Source: Chloroflexota bacterium | GTDB lineage: Bacteria; Chloroflexota; UBA6077 | Length of the DNA stretch: 5,217 nucleotides | Assembly (NCBI GenBank): GCA_021786215.1 | Contig: JAJYNT010000235.1 | Span: 1 to 5,217 of the forward strand | Direction of reading: 5' to 3' | In this document: positions 1 through 5,217 of the stretch, piece by piece | Position numbering within the stretch: position 1 is the first letter of the stretch | Layout of the letters: each line of letters begins with the position of its first letter | Position numbers and translations under genes: made by a program | The notes under the pieces: generated by a model | What the model was told of the DNA's origin: nothing | The model's input: the letters and a program-made list of their open reading frames with translations, nothing else | The model's database searches: none

Positions 1-587
1 TCCCTGTCTCCCGAGTAGTAGATCCCCAGGACCTTGAACCCATACTGCTGGGCAACCTGGTCGTAGGCCTCGCCTAGCTTGCCGTCTTCAGCGGCGAACA
101 GCTTCTGCTCGGAAGTGAACAGATAGGGCAGGCTCCAGATGGAGAATCTCTTGTCGTAGGTGCTGAGGAAAGCGGCTCCGGTCTTGGACATCTCCAGGGT
201 GCCGCTCCTCAACTGCTCGTTCATCTGCGTAGCGCCGCCGAGGACGCTGTTCATGAACAGCTTGACCTGGTACTTGCCGTTGGTCAACTCCGAGACTCGC
301 TTGGCGAAGAACTGATGGGCCTTGTACTCGGGGTTGCTCTCGGTTACCACGTCGCCCAGCCGGACGGTGATTACCTGCTTGTTGCCGTTGCTGCCGGCGT
401 TTGCCGCGGGAGCGGTCGTTGGCGCCGTTGCGGGCGCACCGGCGGAACTGGCCGCGGCGGTGGTTGGTTGTGCAGCGGGCTTCTGAGCCGCGGGCGCTGC
501 CGACTGCGAGCAACCTACCAAGAGCAGCAGCACCGCCGCCAGAGAGGCCGTTGCCAGGAAGAATTGATGCTTACCTTCTAATCGCAT
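1..587 (-). CDS. dctP: TRAP transporter substrate-binding lipoprotein, DctP family (partial, C-terminus off window)
   Basis: This is the extracytoplasmic receptor of a tripartite ATP-independent periplasmic (TRAP) transporter, which delivers an organic acid or similar carboxylate to DctQ/DctM membrane subunits. The reading frame starts with ATG at 587 and leaves the window after about 195 codons; the family is usually 320-360 residues, so roughly the last 40% is missing. Residues 1-26 form a lipoprotein signal: a short basic start, a hydrophobic stretch, and the lipobox LVGC with Cys26. Residues 27-70 are an Ala/Pro/Thr-rich linker, common in Chloroflexota receptors. The DctP fold begins near residue 72; the hallmarks are FFAKRVSELTNGKYQVKLF (93-111), LGGATQMNEQLRSGTLEM (116-133) and an IWSLPYLF segment. 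A GAAAGGTG Shine-Dalgarno-like sequence lies at 605-598. The gene follows aroE after a 208-base gap without the cluster's operator. The ligand-contacting C-terminal arginine motif is outside the window, so the substrate cannot be inferred. The family call is firm; the symbol is generic. Confidence 0.9.
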   Translation of the reverse strand, partial: MRLEGKHQFFLATASLAAVLLLLVGCSQSAAPAAQKPAAQPTTAAASSAGAPATAPTTAPAANAGSNGNKQVITVRLGDVVTESNPEYKAHQFFAKRVSELTNGKYQVKLFMNSVLGGATQMNEQLRSGTLEMSKTGAAFLSTYDKRFSIWSLPYLFTSEQKLFAAEDGKLGEAYDQVAQQYGFKVLGIYYSGDR

Positions 588-795
588 TAGCGGGCCACAC
601 CTTTCAATCGAGATAGGGAAACGGCGACTGTTTGAGAATAATCCCCAGCCTTCTGATGAGGCTCTCCTTACCTCCCTTCCACCTGAGCTTTCCTGCCGGC
701 CCCTTCGCTCGGCGGCGAGGCACAACCCTGTGGGTAAATGCATGGCTGCAACTGCATCGGGCGTGTAGCGGGGTGTCGAAACTGCAAGTTAAGAA
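588..795. other. Intergenic region between aroE and dctP
   Basis: This 208-base gap is the longest non-coding stretch inside the cluster. On the minus strand it should hold the 3' end of the aroE transcript and the leader of dctP. It contains a purine-rich minus-strand patch (RC of 665-680) but no start codon at a useful distance from it. There is a small inverted repeat, AGCCT/AGGCT at 647-651 and 659-663, with no T-tract on either side. I found no convincing TTGACA/TATAAT pair and no copy of the GGAAAnCGnTTTCC operator. Either dctP is read through from upstream or it has a promoter I cannot recognise. Confidence 0.5.
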
Positions 796-1671
796 TCATT
801 CCGGTCGTGCGTCGCGTAGCGCCCGATCCATCACTTTCAGGTTAGGCTCCATGCCGGTCCAGAACTTGAAGGCGTCCACCGCCTGGTGGAGCAGCATGTC
901 GTGCCCGCTCACGGCCTTACACCCCGACTGCTCCGCTGCTTCGAGAAGGCGGGTCTTCGGCGGCATGTAGATCATGTCGACCACGCCGCAACGAGCTGGG
1001 ATCCGTATTCCTTCTGGAAGCGGGCACTCTTGGTCGTTGGGGTGCATACCAACCGTGGTGGTGTTGACCAGCAGGTCGGCTTCCTCCAAGTGTTTGTTCA
1101 GCTCATCGGTGTTGAGGGGTAGCGCTTGCCAATTGCCAGCGCCTTGGAAGGCCTGCATCGATCGCACCAGTTCCTCGGCACGCTGCGGTGTGCGGTTGAG
1201 GACTATCACTTCCCTGGAGCCCTGACCCAGGACGTAGAGCGCCGCTCGTGCCGCGCCTCCTGAGCCCAACATGACGGCCTTCATGCCATTGCGATAGAGG
1301 CTGTTCAGCTCCAGGAGCCGCCTGAAGCCTGTGGCGTCGGTATTGGTGCCTACCCATCGTCCCTGGCGGTCGACAACCGTATTGACGGCGCCGATGGCCC
1401 GCGCCTCCTCAGTGATCTCGTCCAAGAAGGGAATGACAGTCTGTTTGTGGGGGGAGGTGAGGGTGAATCCGGCGAAGTGTGTGGCGCGGAGTCCACGAAC
1501 AGCGACCTCGATATCCTCGGGTCGTACCTCCAGGGCCACGTAGCAGTAGTCCAATCCCGCGGCAGCGAAAGCCGCGTTGTGAATGACGGGCGAAAGGGAA
1601 TGGTGGACCGGATAGCCCAGTATGGCGAGAGCCAAAGTGGAGCCTGTAATCCTTCTGAGGTCCTGATGCAA
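796..1671 (-). CDS. aroE: Shikimate dehydrogenase (NADP-dependent), AroE family
   Basis: This protein belongs to the family that interconverts 3-dehydroshikimate and shikimate with NADP(H) in the cytoplasm. It has 291 residues, slightly longer than the usual 270-280. The N-terminal substrate domain carries GYPVHHSLSPVIHN (19-32, with Ser25 and Ser27), TLTSPHK (70-76, with Thr72 and catalytic Lys76), GAVNT (94-98, with Asn97) and GTNTDATG (108-115, with catalytic Asp112). The nucleotide domain has GSGGAARA (136-143) and NRT (159-161), the latter typical of NADP preference, then NTTTVGMHP. Near the end is DMLLHQAVDAFKFWTG, with Gln263. All key catalytic residues are therefore present. The usual Asn of the NVT motif is Thr70, a change also tolerated in quinate/shikimate dehydrogenase paralogues. 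The TTG start at 1671 is chosen because GAGGGAG lies 6 bases upstream (1684-1678) and an in-frame stop lies at 1695-1693. It follows the GH88 gene by 49 bases, so co-transcription is likely. No other aro gene is nearby, so a catabolic role (quinate, shikimate or a similar ring acid) is possible. Confidence 0.93.
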   Translation of the reverse strand: MHQDLRRITGSTLALAILGYPVHHSLSPVIHNAAFAAAGLDYCYVALEVRPEDIEVAVRGLRATHFAGFTLTSPHKQTVIPFLDEITEEARAIGAVNTVVDRQGRWVGTNTDATGFRRLLELNSLYRNGMKAVMLGSGGAARAALYVLGQGSREVIVLNRTPQRAEELVRSMQAFQGAGNWQALPLNTDELNKHLEEADLLVNTTTVGMHPNDQECPLPEGIRIPARCGVVDMIYMPPKTRLLEAAEQSGCKAVSGHDMLLHQAVDAFKFWTGMEPNLKVMDRALRDARPE

Positions 1672-1720
1672 GGTCGTCTCCCTCGAAAACAGTCAGTACT
1701 CGCTGCTCGACGAGAAAGGT

Positions 1721-3121
1721 TTACGTGATGGTGACGGCCGGATCTGGGCCGAAGAAGGTGAGATAGGGGCCGCCCGTTGCCTCGCGCAAGAGCATCAAGG
1801 CCAGCTCGCGCAGGTGGTAGTCGCCCCACATGCAGGACTCGCCCCTAGGGATGCTAGAACCATCCGGTACGTAGTCCCATCCGTTTGGATGGTGATATAT
1901 GGAGTGGAGAAGCAGCCCCTGGTGATCTCCGCTCTCGGAGAGGTAAGGCTCGCTCAGGAGGGTGTTGGCGATTGTCAACCCCGCCTGCCGGTAGCGGCTT
2001 CCGGCATCAACCTCGCCGTGCCGGCGCAGGTGGTGGCCCAGCCGCAGAAGACCCTGGGCCGCGATGGCGGCCGCCGAACTATCCACCGGCTCGCAATCGT
2101 TGAAGGGATCTGCCGGCTGGTTTAGATAGTCGCCCAGCCTGTGCAGATTTGGGGCGCCCGTGTCCCAGTAGGGGATGCCGTCGGTGGGCGTTTGCTCCAT
2201 GTAGAAGTCAGAGGTCGCTCGTGCCGCGTTCAGCATCACCGCGACGATCGAGCTTCGGCCACCCACGGGAATCAGTTCCTCGTCGGATAAGGTGTCCAGG
2301 AACTCCAGCTGCTCCGCGTATCCGGCGATCGCCCAGGCCAGGCCCCGAGTCCAGGTGCTGAAAGGGGTGTAGCCTTGCTGAGTGGAGGGACAACGGAAGT
2401 TGCCGTCGTTAGTGTTGAAGATCGCCTCGTGAGCTGTCCGGCCCCGAATGTCGTAGGAGTCGCGGCCCTCGCCGTAGTGGACGATGAAGCGGGCCGTAGC
2501 CTCGGCATGCCTTATCAGCCGCTCTAGCAGAGAGATCCGGCGGTCTCGCTCCCCCATCAGTGTGTGTCCGAGGCGATGGGCCATGGCTAGAGAGCGCAGC
2601 GAGCGCATGGTATCCACGAAGAGGGAGTGGGGGCCGTTGAAGGAGTAAATGTAGCCCCCGCCGCCGGTAATGGTAGTCCATCGGGCTGCCTGGACCGCAC
2701 CGGAAACCTTGAGGGCCAGGACGTAGAAGTTCCGTTCCCACTCGCTCTCCTCGATACGGCCCTCGTTCATCAGGCGCAAGAGGTTCCCGTAGGTGGACAC
2801 GTTGTTGAAGCCGTGGTCGTGGACGCCGATGTGGCTCACATGGGGGGCCATCAGCTCCACGGTCTGGCGGCGACCCAGGTCTAGCATCTCCCTGTCCCCC
2901 GTGGCGTCGAACTGGAGCACCGCCGCCCCCACCTGAAAACCCCGTGTCCACTCGGTCCAGCCACGGGTCGTGTACCGGCCTTTGATGGTGTAGACAGGAG
3001 TGCCGTCGTTGGAGTTCCAGGATTTCTCTATGAGCCGGATCTTCTGGGCGGAAAGGGCGAACAGCCGATCCAGTTTCGGGCGAAGGGCCACGGGGGTGAT
3101 GGTACCATCGCTCTTGATCAC
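1721..3121 (-). CDS. GH88-type unsaturated glucuronyl hydrolase
   Basis: This is an (alpha/alpha)6-barrel protein of the GH88/GH105 group, which hydrates and removes the 4,5-unsaturated uronic acid left on oligosaccharides by polysaccharide lyases. In numbering from the upstream TTG at 3151 (476 aa), HDHGF (111-115, Asp112) and VDTM (179-182, Asp180) match the two catalytic aspartates of the Bacillus GH88 enzyme. STWTRGLAWA (265-274), GIPYWDTGAP (325-334), DSSAAAIAAQGLLRLG (357-372) and CMWGDYHLRELAL (440-452) are further family landmarks. The protein is longer than the roughly 380-residue classical enzymes and probably belongs to a distinct subfamily. I prefer the GTG at 3121 (466 aa) because GGAGG at 3134-3130 stands 8 bases before it, whereas the TTG at 3151 has no clear Shine-Dalgarno sequence. 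No signal peptide is visible, so it should act in the cytoplasm on imported oligosaccharides. It has its own promoter and operator at 3204-3261. GH105-like specificity cannot be excluded. Confidence 0.92.
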   Translation of the reverse strand: MIKSDGTITPVALRPKLDRLFALSAQKIRLIEKSWNSNDGTPVYTIKGRYTTRGWTEWTRGFQVGAAVLQFDATGDREMLDLGRRQTVELMAPHVSHIGVHDHGFNNVSTYGNLLRLMNEGRIEESEWERNFYVLALKVSGAVQAARWTTITGGGGYIYSFNGPHSLFVDTMRSLRSLAMAHRLGHTLMGERDRRISLLERLIRHAEATARFIVHYGEGRDSYDIRGRTAHEAIFNTNDGNFRCPSTQQGYTPFSTWTRGLAWAIAGYAEQLEFLDTLSDEELIPVGGRSSIVAVMLNAARATSDFYMEQTPTDGIPYWDTGAPNLHRLGDYLNQPADPFNDCEPVDSSAAAIAAQGLLRLGHHLRRHGEVDAGSRYRQAGLTIANTLLSEPYLSESGDHQGLLLHSIYHHPNGWDYVPDGSSIPRGESCMWGDYHLRELALMLLREATGGPYLTFFGPDPAVTIT

Positions 3122-3203
3122 AGGCAGAACCTCCAGGGAGACTCCATCCAATCCAGTGAAGCCAGGAAAAGCTCGGGCACTGCAGGGGCAGGCCGCGCTG
3201 TTA

Positions 3204-3217
3204 GGAAACCGTTTTCC
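3204..3217. promoter_or_regulatory. LacI/GalR-type operator, copy 1 (GH88 promoter)
   Basis: GGAAACCGTTTTCC is a 14-bp near-palindrome (GGAAAnCGnTTTCC) with a central CG, the form typical of LacI/GalR-family operators. Only the pair flanking the CG breaks symmetry. It lies 15 bases downstream of the -10 box of the GH88 promoter, at about +10 to +23, where a bound repressor would block initiation or early elongation. It is identical to the copy at 5160-5173. Confidence 0.82.
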
Positions 3218-3232
3218 GTCGACGCGCCGGAC

Positions 3233-3261
3233 ATGATAAGTCGCTTTCCTGTCGTTGTCAA
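3233..3261 (-). promoter_or_regulatory. Sigma-70-type promoter for the GH88-aroE unit
   Basis: On the minus strand, TTGACA (3261-3256), a 17-base spacer and TATCAT (3238-3233) match the consensus in 11 of 12 positions with ideal spacing. Transcription should start near 3226, giving a leader of about 105 bases to the GTG at 3121. The -35 begins 44 bases before the operator, as in the other two modules. This promoter lies between the MaoC stop and the GH88 start, so it would allow GH88 expression independent of the upstream genes. Confidence 0.8.
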
Positions 3262-3292
3262 TGGCCGGATCGAGCCGTCGGTCGTCTCAGGC

Positions 3293-3721
3293 TCATACGA
3301 ACTTCATGATGTGGGTTGCCACCGTCAATACCTCGCCACGCTCGTTGGTGACGGTGACCTGGGAGATGAGTTGGTCCCTGTCCGGATTCTTCTCGGCGAC
3401 CTTGTACTCGATGGTGATGGTATCGCCGATGAAGCATGGGCGCACGAAGCGAATCCGATCGTATCCGTAGGACACGATCGGGTGGGGGATGTTTTCCACC
3501 AGCTTGGTGGAAGCTGCTGACATGTAACCCACCATCAGCGCCCCGTGTGCTATGCGCTTGCCGTAGGGGGTGCCCTTCATGTACTCCTCGTTGACATGGT
3601 TGGGGCTGAGGTCCCCCGTGATGCCGGCGAACAGGTACACGTCACTCTCGCCCACCGTCTTGGAGACGCGTACGACCTGACCGATCTCGACCGAGTCGAG
3701 GGCCTCGCTGTGCTCTGCCAT
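3293..3721 (-). CDS. MaoC-like hot-dog-fold dehydratase / enoyl-CoA hydratase family protein
   Basis: This is a 142-residue single-domain protein of the MaoC/PhaJ (R-specific enoyl-CoA hydratase 2) family, close to the roughly 135-residue PhaJ length. The catalytic motif is visible at FAGITGDLSPNHVN (31-44), where Asp37 and His42 match the Asp/His pair of hydratase 2. RIAHGALMVGYMSA (56-69) and YDRIRFVRPCFIGDTI complete the family pattern. Family members add water to trans-2-enoyl-CoA thioesters, though many remain uncharacterised. The ATG at 3721 is preferred over an in-frame TTG at 3745 because AAAGGGAG (3735-3728) lies 6 bases upstream of it. It sits 95 bases after the Gfo/Idh gene and 141-171 bases before the GH88 gene, whose promoter lies in that gap. 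There is no obvious reason for a CoA-linked hydratase in a uronide cluster; it may dehydrate or hydrate a sugar-acid intermediate, which is a guess. Confidence 0.9.
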   Translation of the reverse strand: MAEHSEALDSVEIGQVVRVSKTVGESDVYLFAGITGDLSPNHVNEEYMKGTPYGKRIAHGALMVGYMSAASTKLVENIPHPIVSYGYDRIRFVRPCFIGDTITIEYKVAEKNPDRDQLISQVTVTNERGEVLTVATHIMKFV

Positions 3722-3816
3722 GGTTCTCTCCCTTTCAGGCTCCAAAGGGAAGCGTGCTCGAAGTGGTCTCGATCAGCCTCCCGGGGCATTTCTATTCCTG
3801 GCTCAGACCGAGTGTC

Positions 3817-4953
3817 CTATCCCTTTTCGCCCATCTCGCTCAAAGGCACCTCTCGACCCTCAGCGGCGCTCCTGTAAGTGGCTGTGACGAGACGAAGATT
3901 GGTTACTCCGTCCTCCCAGTCCGGCTTGCTCGGGTGACCCTCCGCTATGCCTGTCAAGAATCGCCTGATCTGCGCAAGGAATGGATCCTGGGACTGGAGC
4001 TCCACCACCTGCCAGCCTTCGGGGTCGGTCTGCGCTAAGTTGGCTGAGGGCTGGACAGAACGGTTCTCCTCCTGTCTCTGGACCATGAGTTGGTTGAAGC
4101 CGAATAGGAGGCTGGCATCCTCCCCGTCGATCTGGAACTGGGGTACCTCTTCGTGCCTGCGCCGCGCCCAGGAGGTAAAGCAGTGGCCTGTGGCCCCGTT
4201 GGCGAACTTGATCACGACGCTGGCGATATCCTCCACGGTGACTGGGAAGATGGCGCCGGTTGGTTCTCGACGCTCCTTCCAGGCAATGCCGGTCGCCGCG
4301 TAGACGCTCGTGATGGGCCCGATGAGGAACCGGAGCAGATCGAAAAGGTGGGTCATCACGTCTTCCACAATGCCGCCGCCGGCCAGTTCCCTCTTGTAGA
4401 ACCAGGTGGGTCGATTGGTGATGGTCTGGGGCACCATGTAGCCGAAGAGGGCGTTGGCGCTGAAGATCCTGCCCAATTGACCAGCCTCGATCAGCTCCTT
4501 TGCCCGGACCGGACCCGGTGTGAAGCGCATGTGCTGGATGATTCCATGGTGCACGCACGCTGCCCTGGCTGCAGCCAACAGCCGCTCGCCATCGGCCAAG
4601 TTGGTAGTCAGGGGCTTCTCGCTAAGGACGTGCTTCCCCTGCTCAATGGCGCGCATCAGCGGGGTGTAGTGCATGCTGTTCACCAGGCAGTTGTCTATCA
4701 CCGCCACGTCGGGGGCGTCCAGGATCTCCTCCAGATCGGTGCTGGTGCGATGGATTCCGTACCGTTCCGCCAGTTCGGCGACCTTTTTCGGGTCCCGGCC
4801 ATACAGCACTGGCTCCACACGGACTGTATGGCCATCTGCCTGTACGCCTTCGTCGCGCAGGCGAGCCAAAGCTGCCAGGTGAGCGTTGCCCTGGCGTCCC
4901 GTACCCAGCACCGCGACGGTCAGTTGGTCGTATCCATGATCTCTCTGGCTCAT
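3817..4953 (-). CDS. Gfo/Idh/MocA-family NAD(P)-dependent oxidoreductase
   Basis: This is a 378-residue cytoplasmic dehydrogenase of the glucose-fructose oxidoreductase / inositol dehydrogenase / rhizopine catabolism family. The Rossmann domain begins with VAVLGTGRQGNAH (13-25), a GxGxxG-type dinucleotide motif. EKP at 112-114 provides the conserved catalytic-region Lys113. The C-terminal alpha/beta domain has GGGIVEDVMTHLFDLLRFLIG near 192-212, where Asp198 and His202 match the catalytic Asp/His pair of inositol dehydrogenases. It ends with the usual YRSAAEGREVPL (360-371). The ATG at 4953 has GGAG (4966-4963) 9 bases upstream. It is the first gene of the leftward unit, about 87 bases after the predicted transcription start and behind the operator at 5019-5032. 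Members oxidise a ring or polyol hydroxyl of sugars, sugar acids or cyclitols; a uronate-derived substrate fits the neighbourhood, but specificity cannot be read from sequence alone. Confidence 0.93.
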   Translation of the reverse strand: MSQRDHGYDQLTVAVLGTGRQGNAHLAALARLRDEGVQADGHTVRVEPVLYGRDPKKVAELAERYGIHRTSTDLEEILDAPDVAVIDNCLVNSMHYTPLMRAIEQGKHVLSEKPLTTNLADGERLLAAARAACVHHGIIQHMRFTPGPVRAKELIEAGQLGRIFSANALFGYMVPQTITNRPTWFYKRELAGGGIVEDVMTHLFDLLRFLIGPITSVYAATGIAWKERREPTGAIFPVTVEDIASVVIKFANGATGHCFTSWARRRHEEVPQFQIDGEDASLLFGFNQLMVQRQEENRSVQPSANLAQTDPEGWQVVELQSQDPFLAQIRRFLTGIAEGHPSKPDWEDGVTNLRLVTATYRSAAEGREVPLSEMGEKG

Positions 4954-5018
4954 AAGCCGTTACTCCATGGTGTTGCAGATTCGCCGTGGGTAATGCAGTA
5001 GCGCAACCGGCAGAGGAC

Positions 5019-5032
5019 GGAAACCGTTATCC
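5019..5032. promoter_or_regulatory. LacI/GalR-type operator, copy 2 (Gfo/Idh promoter)
   Basis: GGAAACCGTTATCC differs from the other two copies at one base. Its place is 14 bases past the -10 box of the leftward promoter. Read along the transcript it is GGATAACGGTTTCC. It lies within the Gfo/Idh leader, some 66 bases upstream of the ATG at 4953. Confidence 0.8.
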
Positions 5033-5046
5033 TCAGATGGGCAGGG

Positions 5047-5076
5047 ATGCTACCACTGCCATGAGAGTTGTGTCAA
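5047..5076 (-). promoter_or_regulatory. Leftward sigma-70-type promoter for the Gfo/Idh-MaoC unit
   Basis: On the minus strand, a perfect TTGACA (5076-5071) is followed by an 18-base spacer and TAGCAT (5052-5047), a 4/6 match to TATAAT. Transcription should start near 5040. The weaker -10 and longer spacer suggest a less active promoter than the other two, but the distance from -35 to operator is the same 44 bases, which supports it as real. Confidence 0.72.
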
Positions 5077-5115
5077 AGCCTTCGCCGATCGGCCGATGTT
5101 GCGCAGGTCGAGCAA

Positions 5116-5144
5116 TTGACAACGCCAGCGGTACTTCCTATCAT
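5116..5144 (+). promoter_or_regulatory. Rightward sigma-70-type promoter for a divergent operon off the window
   Basis: TTGACA (5116-5121), 17 bases, TATCAT (5139-5144) is a near-consensus promoter on the plus strand. Transcription should start near 5151, run through the operator at 5160-5173, and continue past the end of the window. The -35 boxes of this and the leftward promoter are back to back, 39 bases apart (5077-5115), leaving room for an activator such as CRP, although no such site is evident. Confidence 0.8.
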
Positions 5145-5159
5145 AGCGGCACTGGTCGT

Positions 5160-5173
5160 GGAAACCGTTTTCC
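5160..5173. promoter_or_regulatory. LacI/GalR-type operator, copy 3 (rightward promoter)
   Basis: GGAAACCGTTTTCC, identical to copy 1, lies 15 bases after the -10 box of the rightward promoter, at about +10 to +23. It is 141 bases from copy 2, so one tetrameric or two dimeric repressors could control both divergent promoters together; looping is only a possibility. Confidence 0.82.
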
Positions 5174-5182
5174 TCTTCCCAC

Positions 5183-5211
5183 AGGGAGGAAGTTGAGCCT
5201 CCCTCCAGGAG
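5183..5211 (+). promoter_or_regulatory. Leader hairpin and likely Shine-Dalgarno of the next rightward gene
   Basis: In the predicted rightward transcript, AGGGAGG (5183-5189) and CCTCCCT (5198-5204) form a perfect 7-bp stem with an 8-base loop. The 5' arm resembles a Shine-Dalgarno sequence that the stem would hide. A second, free AGGAG follows at 5207-5211 and would suit a start codon a few bases past the end of the window. There is no T-tract after the stem, so it is not an obvious terminator. Confidence 0.45.
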
Positions 5212-5217
5212 TTGGCC

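Noticed and set aside
88..513. Minus-strand frame overlapping the dctP region
   Set aside because: The in-frame translation from ATG 587 gives a lipoprotein signal and DctP motifs in another frame; this one is Arg/Gln-rich without features.
614..637. Possible fourth operator (GGGAAACGGCGACTGTTTGA) upstream of dctP
   Set aside because: It starts GGAAA but the right half does not match, the centre is not the CG dyad, and no TTGACA/TATCAT pair lies 44 bases upstream.
647..663. AGCCT/AGGCT hairpin as an aroE terminator
   Set aside because: The stem is only 5 bp, there is no T-tract on either strand, and it lies over 130 bases past the aroE stop.
2409..2951. Second long minus-strand frame within the GH88 gene
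   Set aside because: It overlaps the GH88 frame entirely, is rich in Arg/Gly/Pro as out-of-frame GC-rich translations are, and shows no motif.
3098..3109. 12-bp perfect palindrome GATGGTACCATC
   Set aside because: It lies inside the GH88 coding frame near its start, encoding ordinary residues, occurs once, and is unrelated to the operator motif; a chance palindrome is likely.
3730..3749. CCCTTT/AAAGGG inverted repeat overlapping the MaoC ribosome binding site
   Set aside because: A 6-bp stem with an 8-base loop and no T-tract after it; too weak to call a terminator or a translational switch.
4153..5001. Long open frame on the plus strand opposite the Gfo/Idh gene
   Set aside because: It is antisense to a gene with clear family motifs, has no recognisable domain, and such frames are expected opposite GC-rich coding sequence.

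Overview
The window looks like part of a carbohydrate or acid catabolic locus from a GC-rich bacterium. The best guess is Chloroflexota or a similar lineage. The clues are a lipoprotein solute receptor with a long Ala/Pro/Thr linker after the lipobox cysteine, free use of TTG and GTG starts, and a high-GC third-position bias. This assignment is an inference; no rRNA or marker gene is present.

All five genes are on the minus strand. In order of transcription (right to left) they are: a Gfo/Idh/MocA-family oxidoreductase (4953-3817), a MaoC-like hot-dog-fold dehydratase (3721-3293), a GH88-type unsaturated glucuronyl hydrolase (3121-1721, or from 3151), a shikimate dehydrogenase homologue (1671-796), and the N-terminal two-thirds of a TRAP-transporter DctP receptor lipoprotein (587 to beyond base 1). 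No RNA genes, insertion sequences, CRISPR arrays or tandem repeats were seen.

The most striking feature is regulatory. A 14-bp near-palindrome, GGAAACCGTTTTCC (one copy GGAAACCGTTATCC), occurs three times and has the CG centre typical of LacI/GalR-family operators. Each copy lies just downstream of a good sigma-70-type promoter: TTGACA, 17 or 18 bases, TATCAT or TAGCAT. In all three the first base of the -35 box is exactly 44 bases from the first base of the operator. One module drives the Gfo/Idh gene leftward, one drives the GH88 gene from inside the cluster, and one faces right and predicts a divergent operon starting just past base 5217. The locus is therefore probably a single-regulator regulon with at least three promoters, repressed from just downstream of +1.

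Functionally, the GH88 enzyme would release an unsaturated uronate from an oligosaccharide. The Gfo/Idh enzyme, the MaoC-like dehydratase and the AroE-like dehydrogenase could act on the released sugar acid or on a related cyclic polyol acid. The TRAP receptor suggests uptake of a carboxylate. The exact pathway cannot be read from this window and the combination is not one I recognise.
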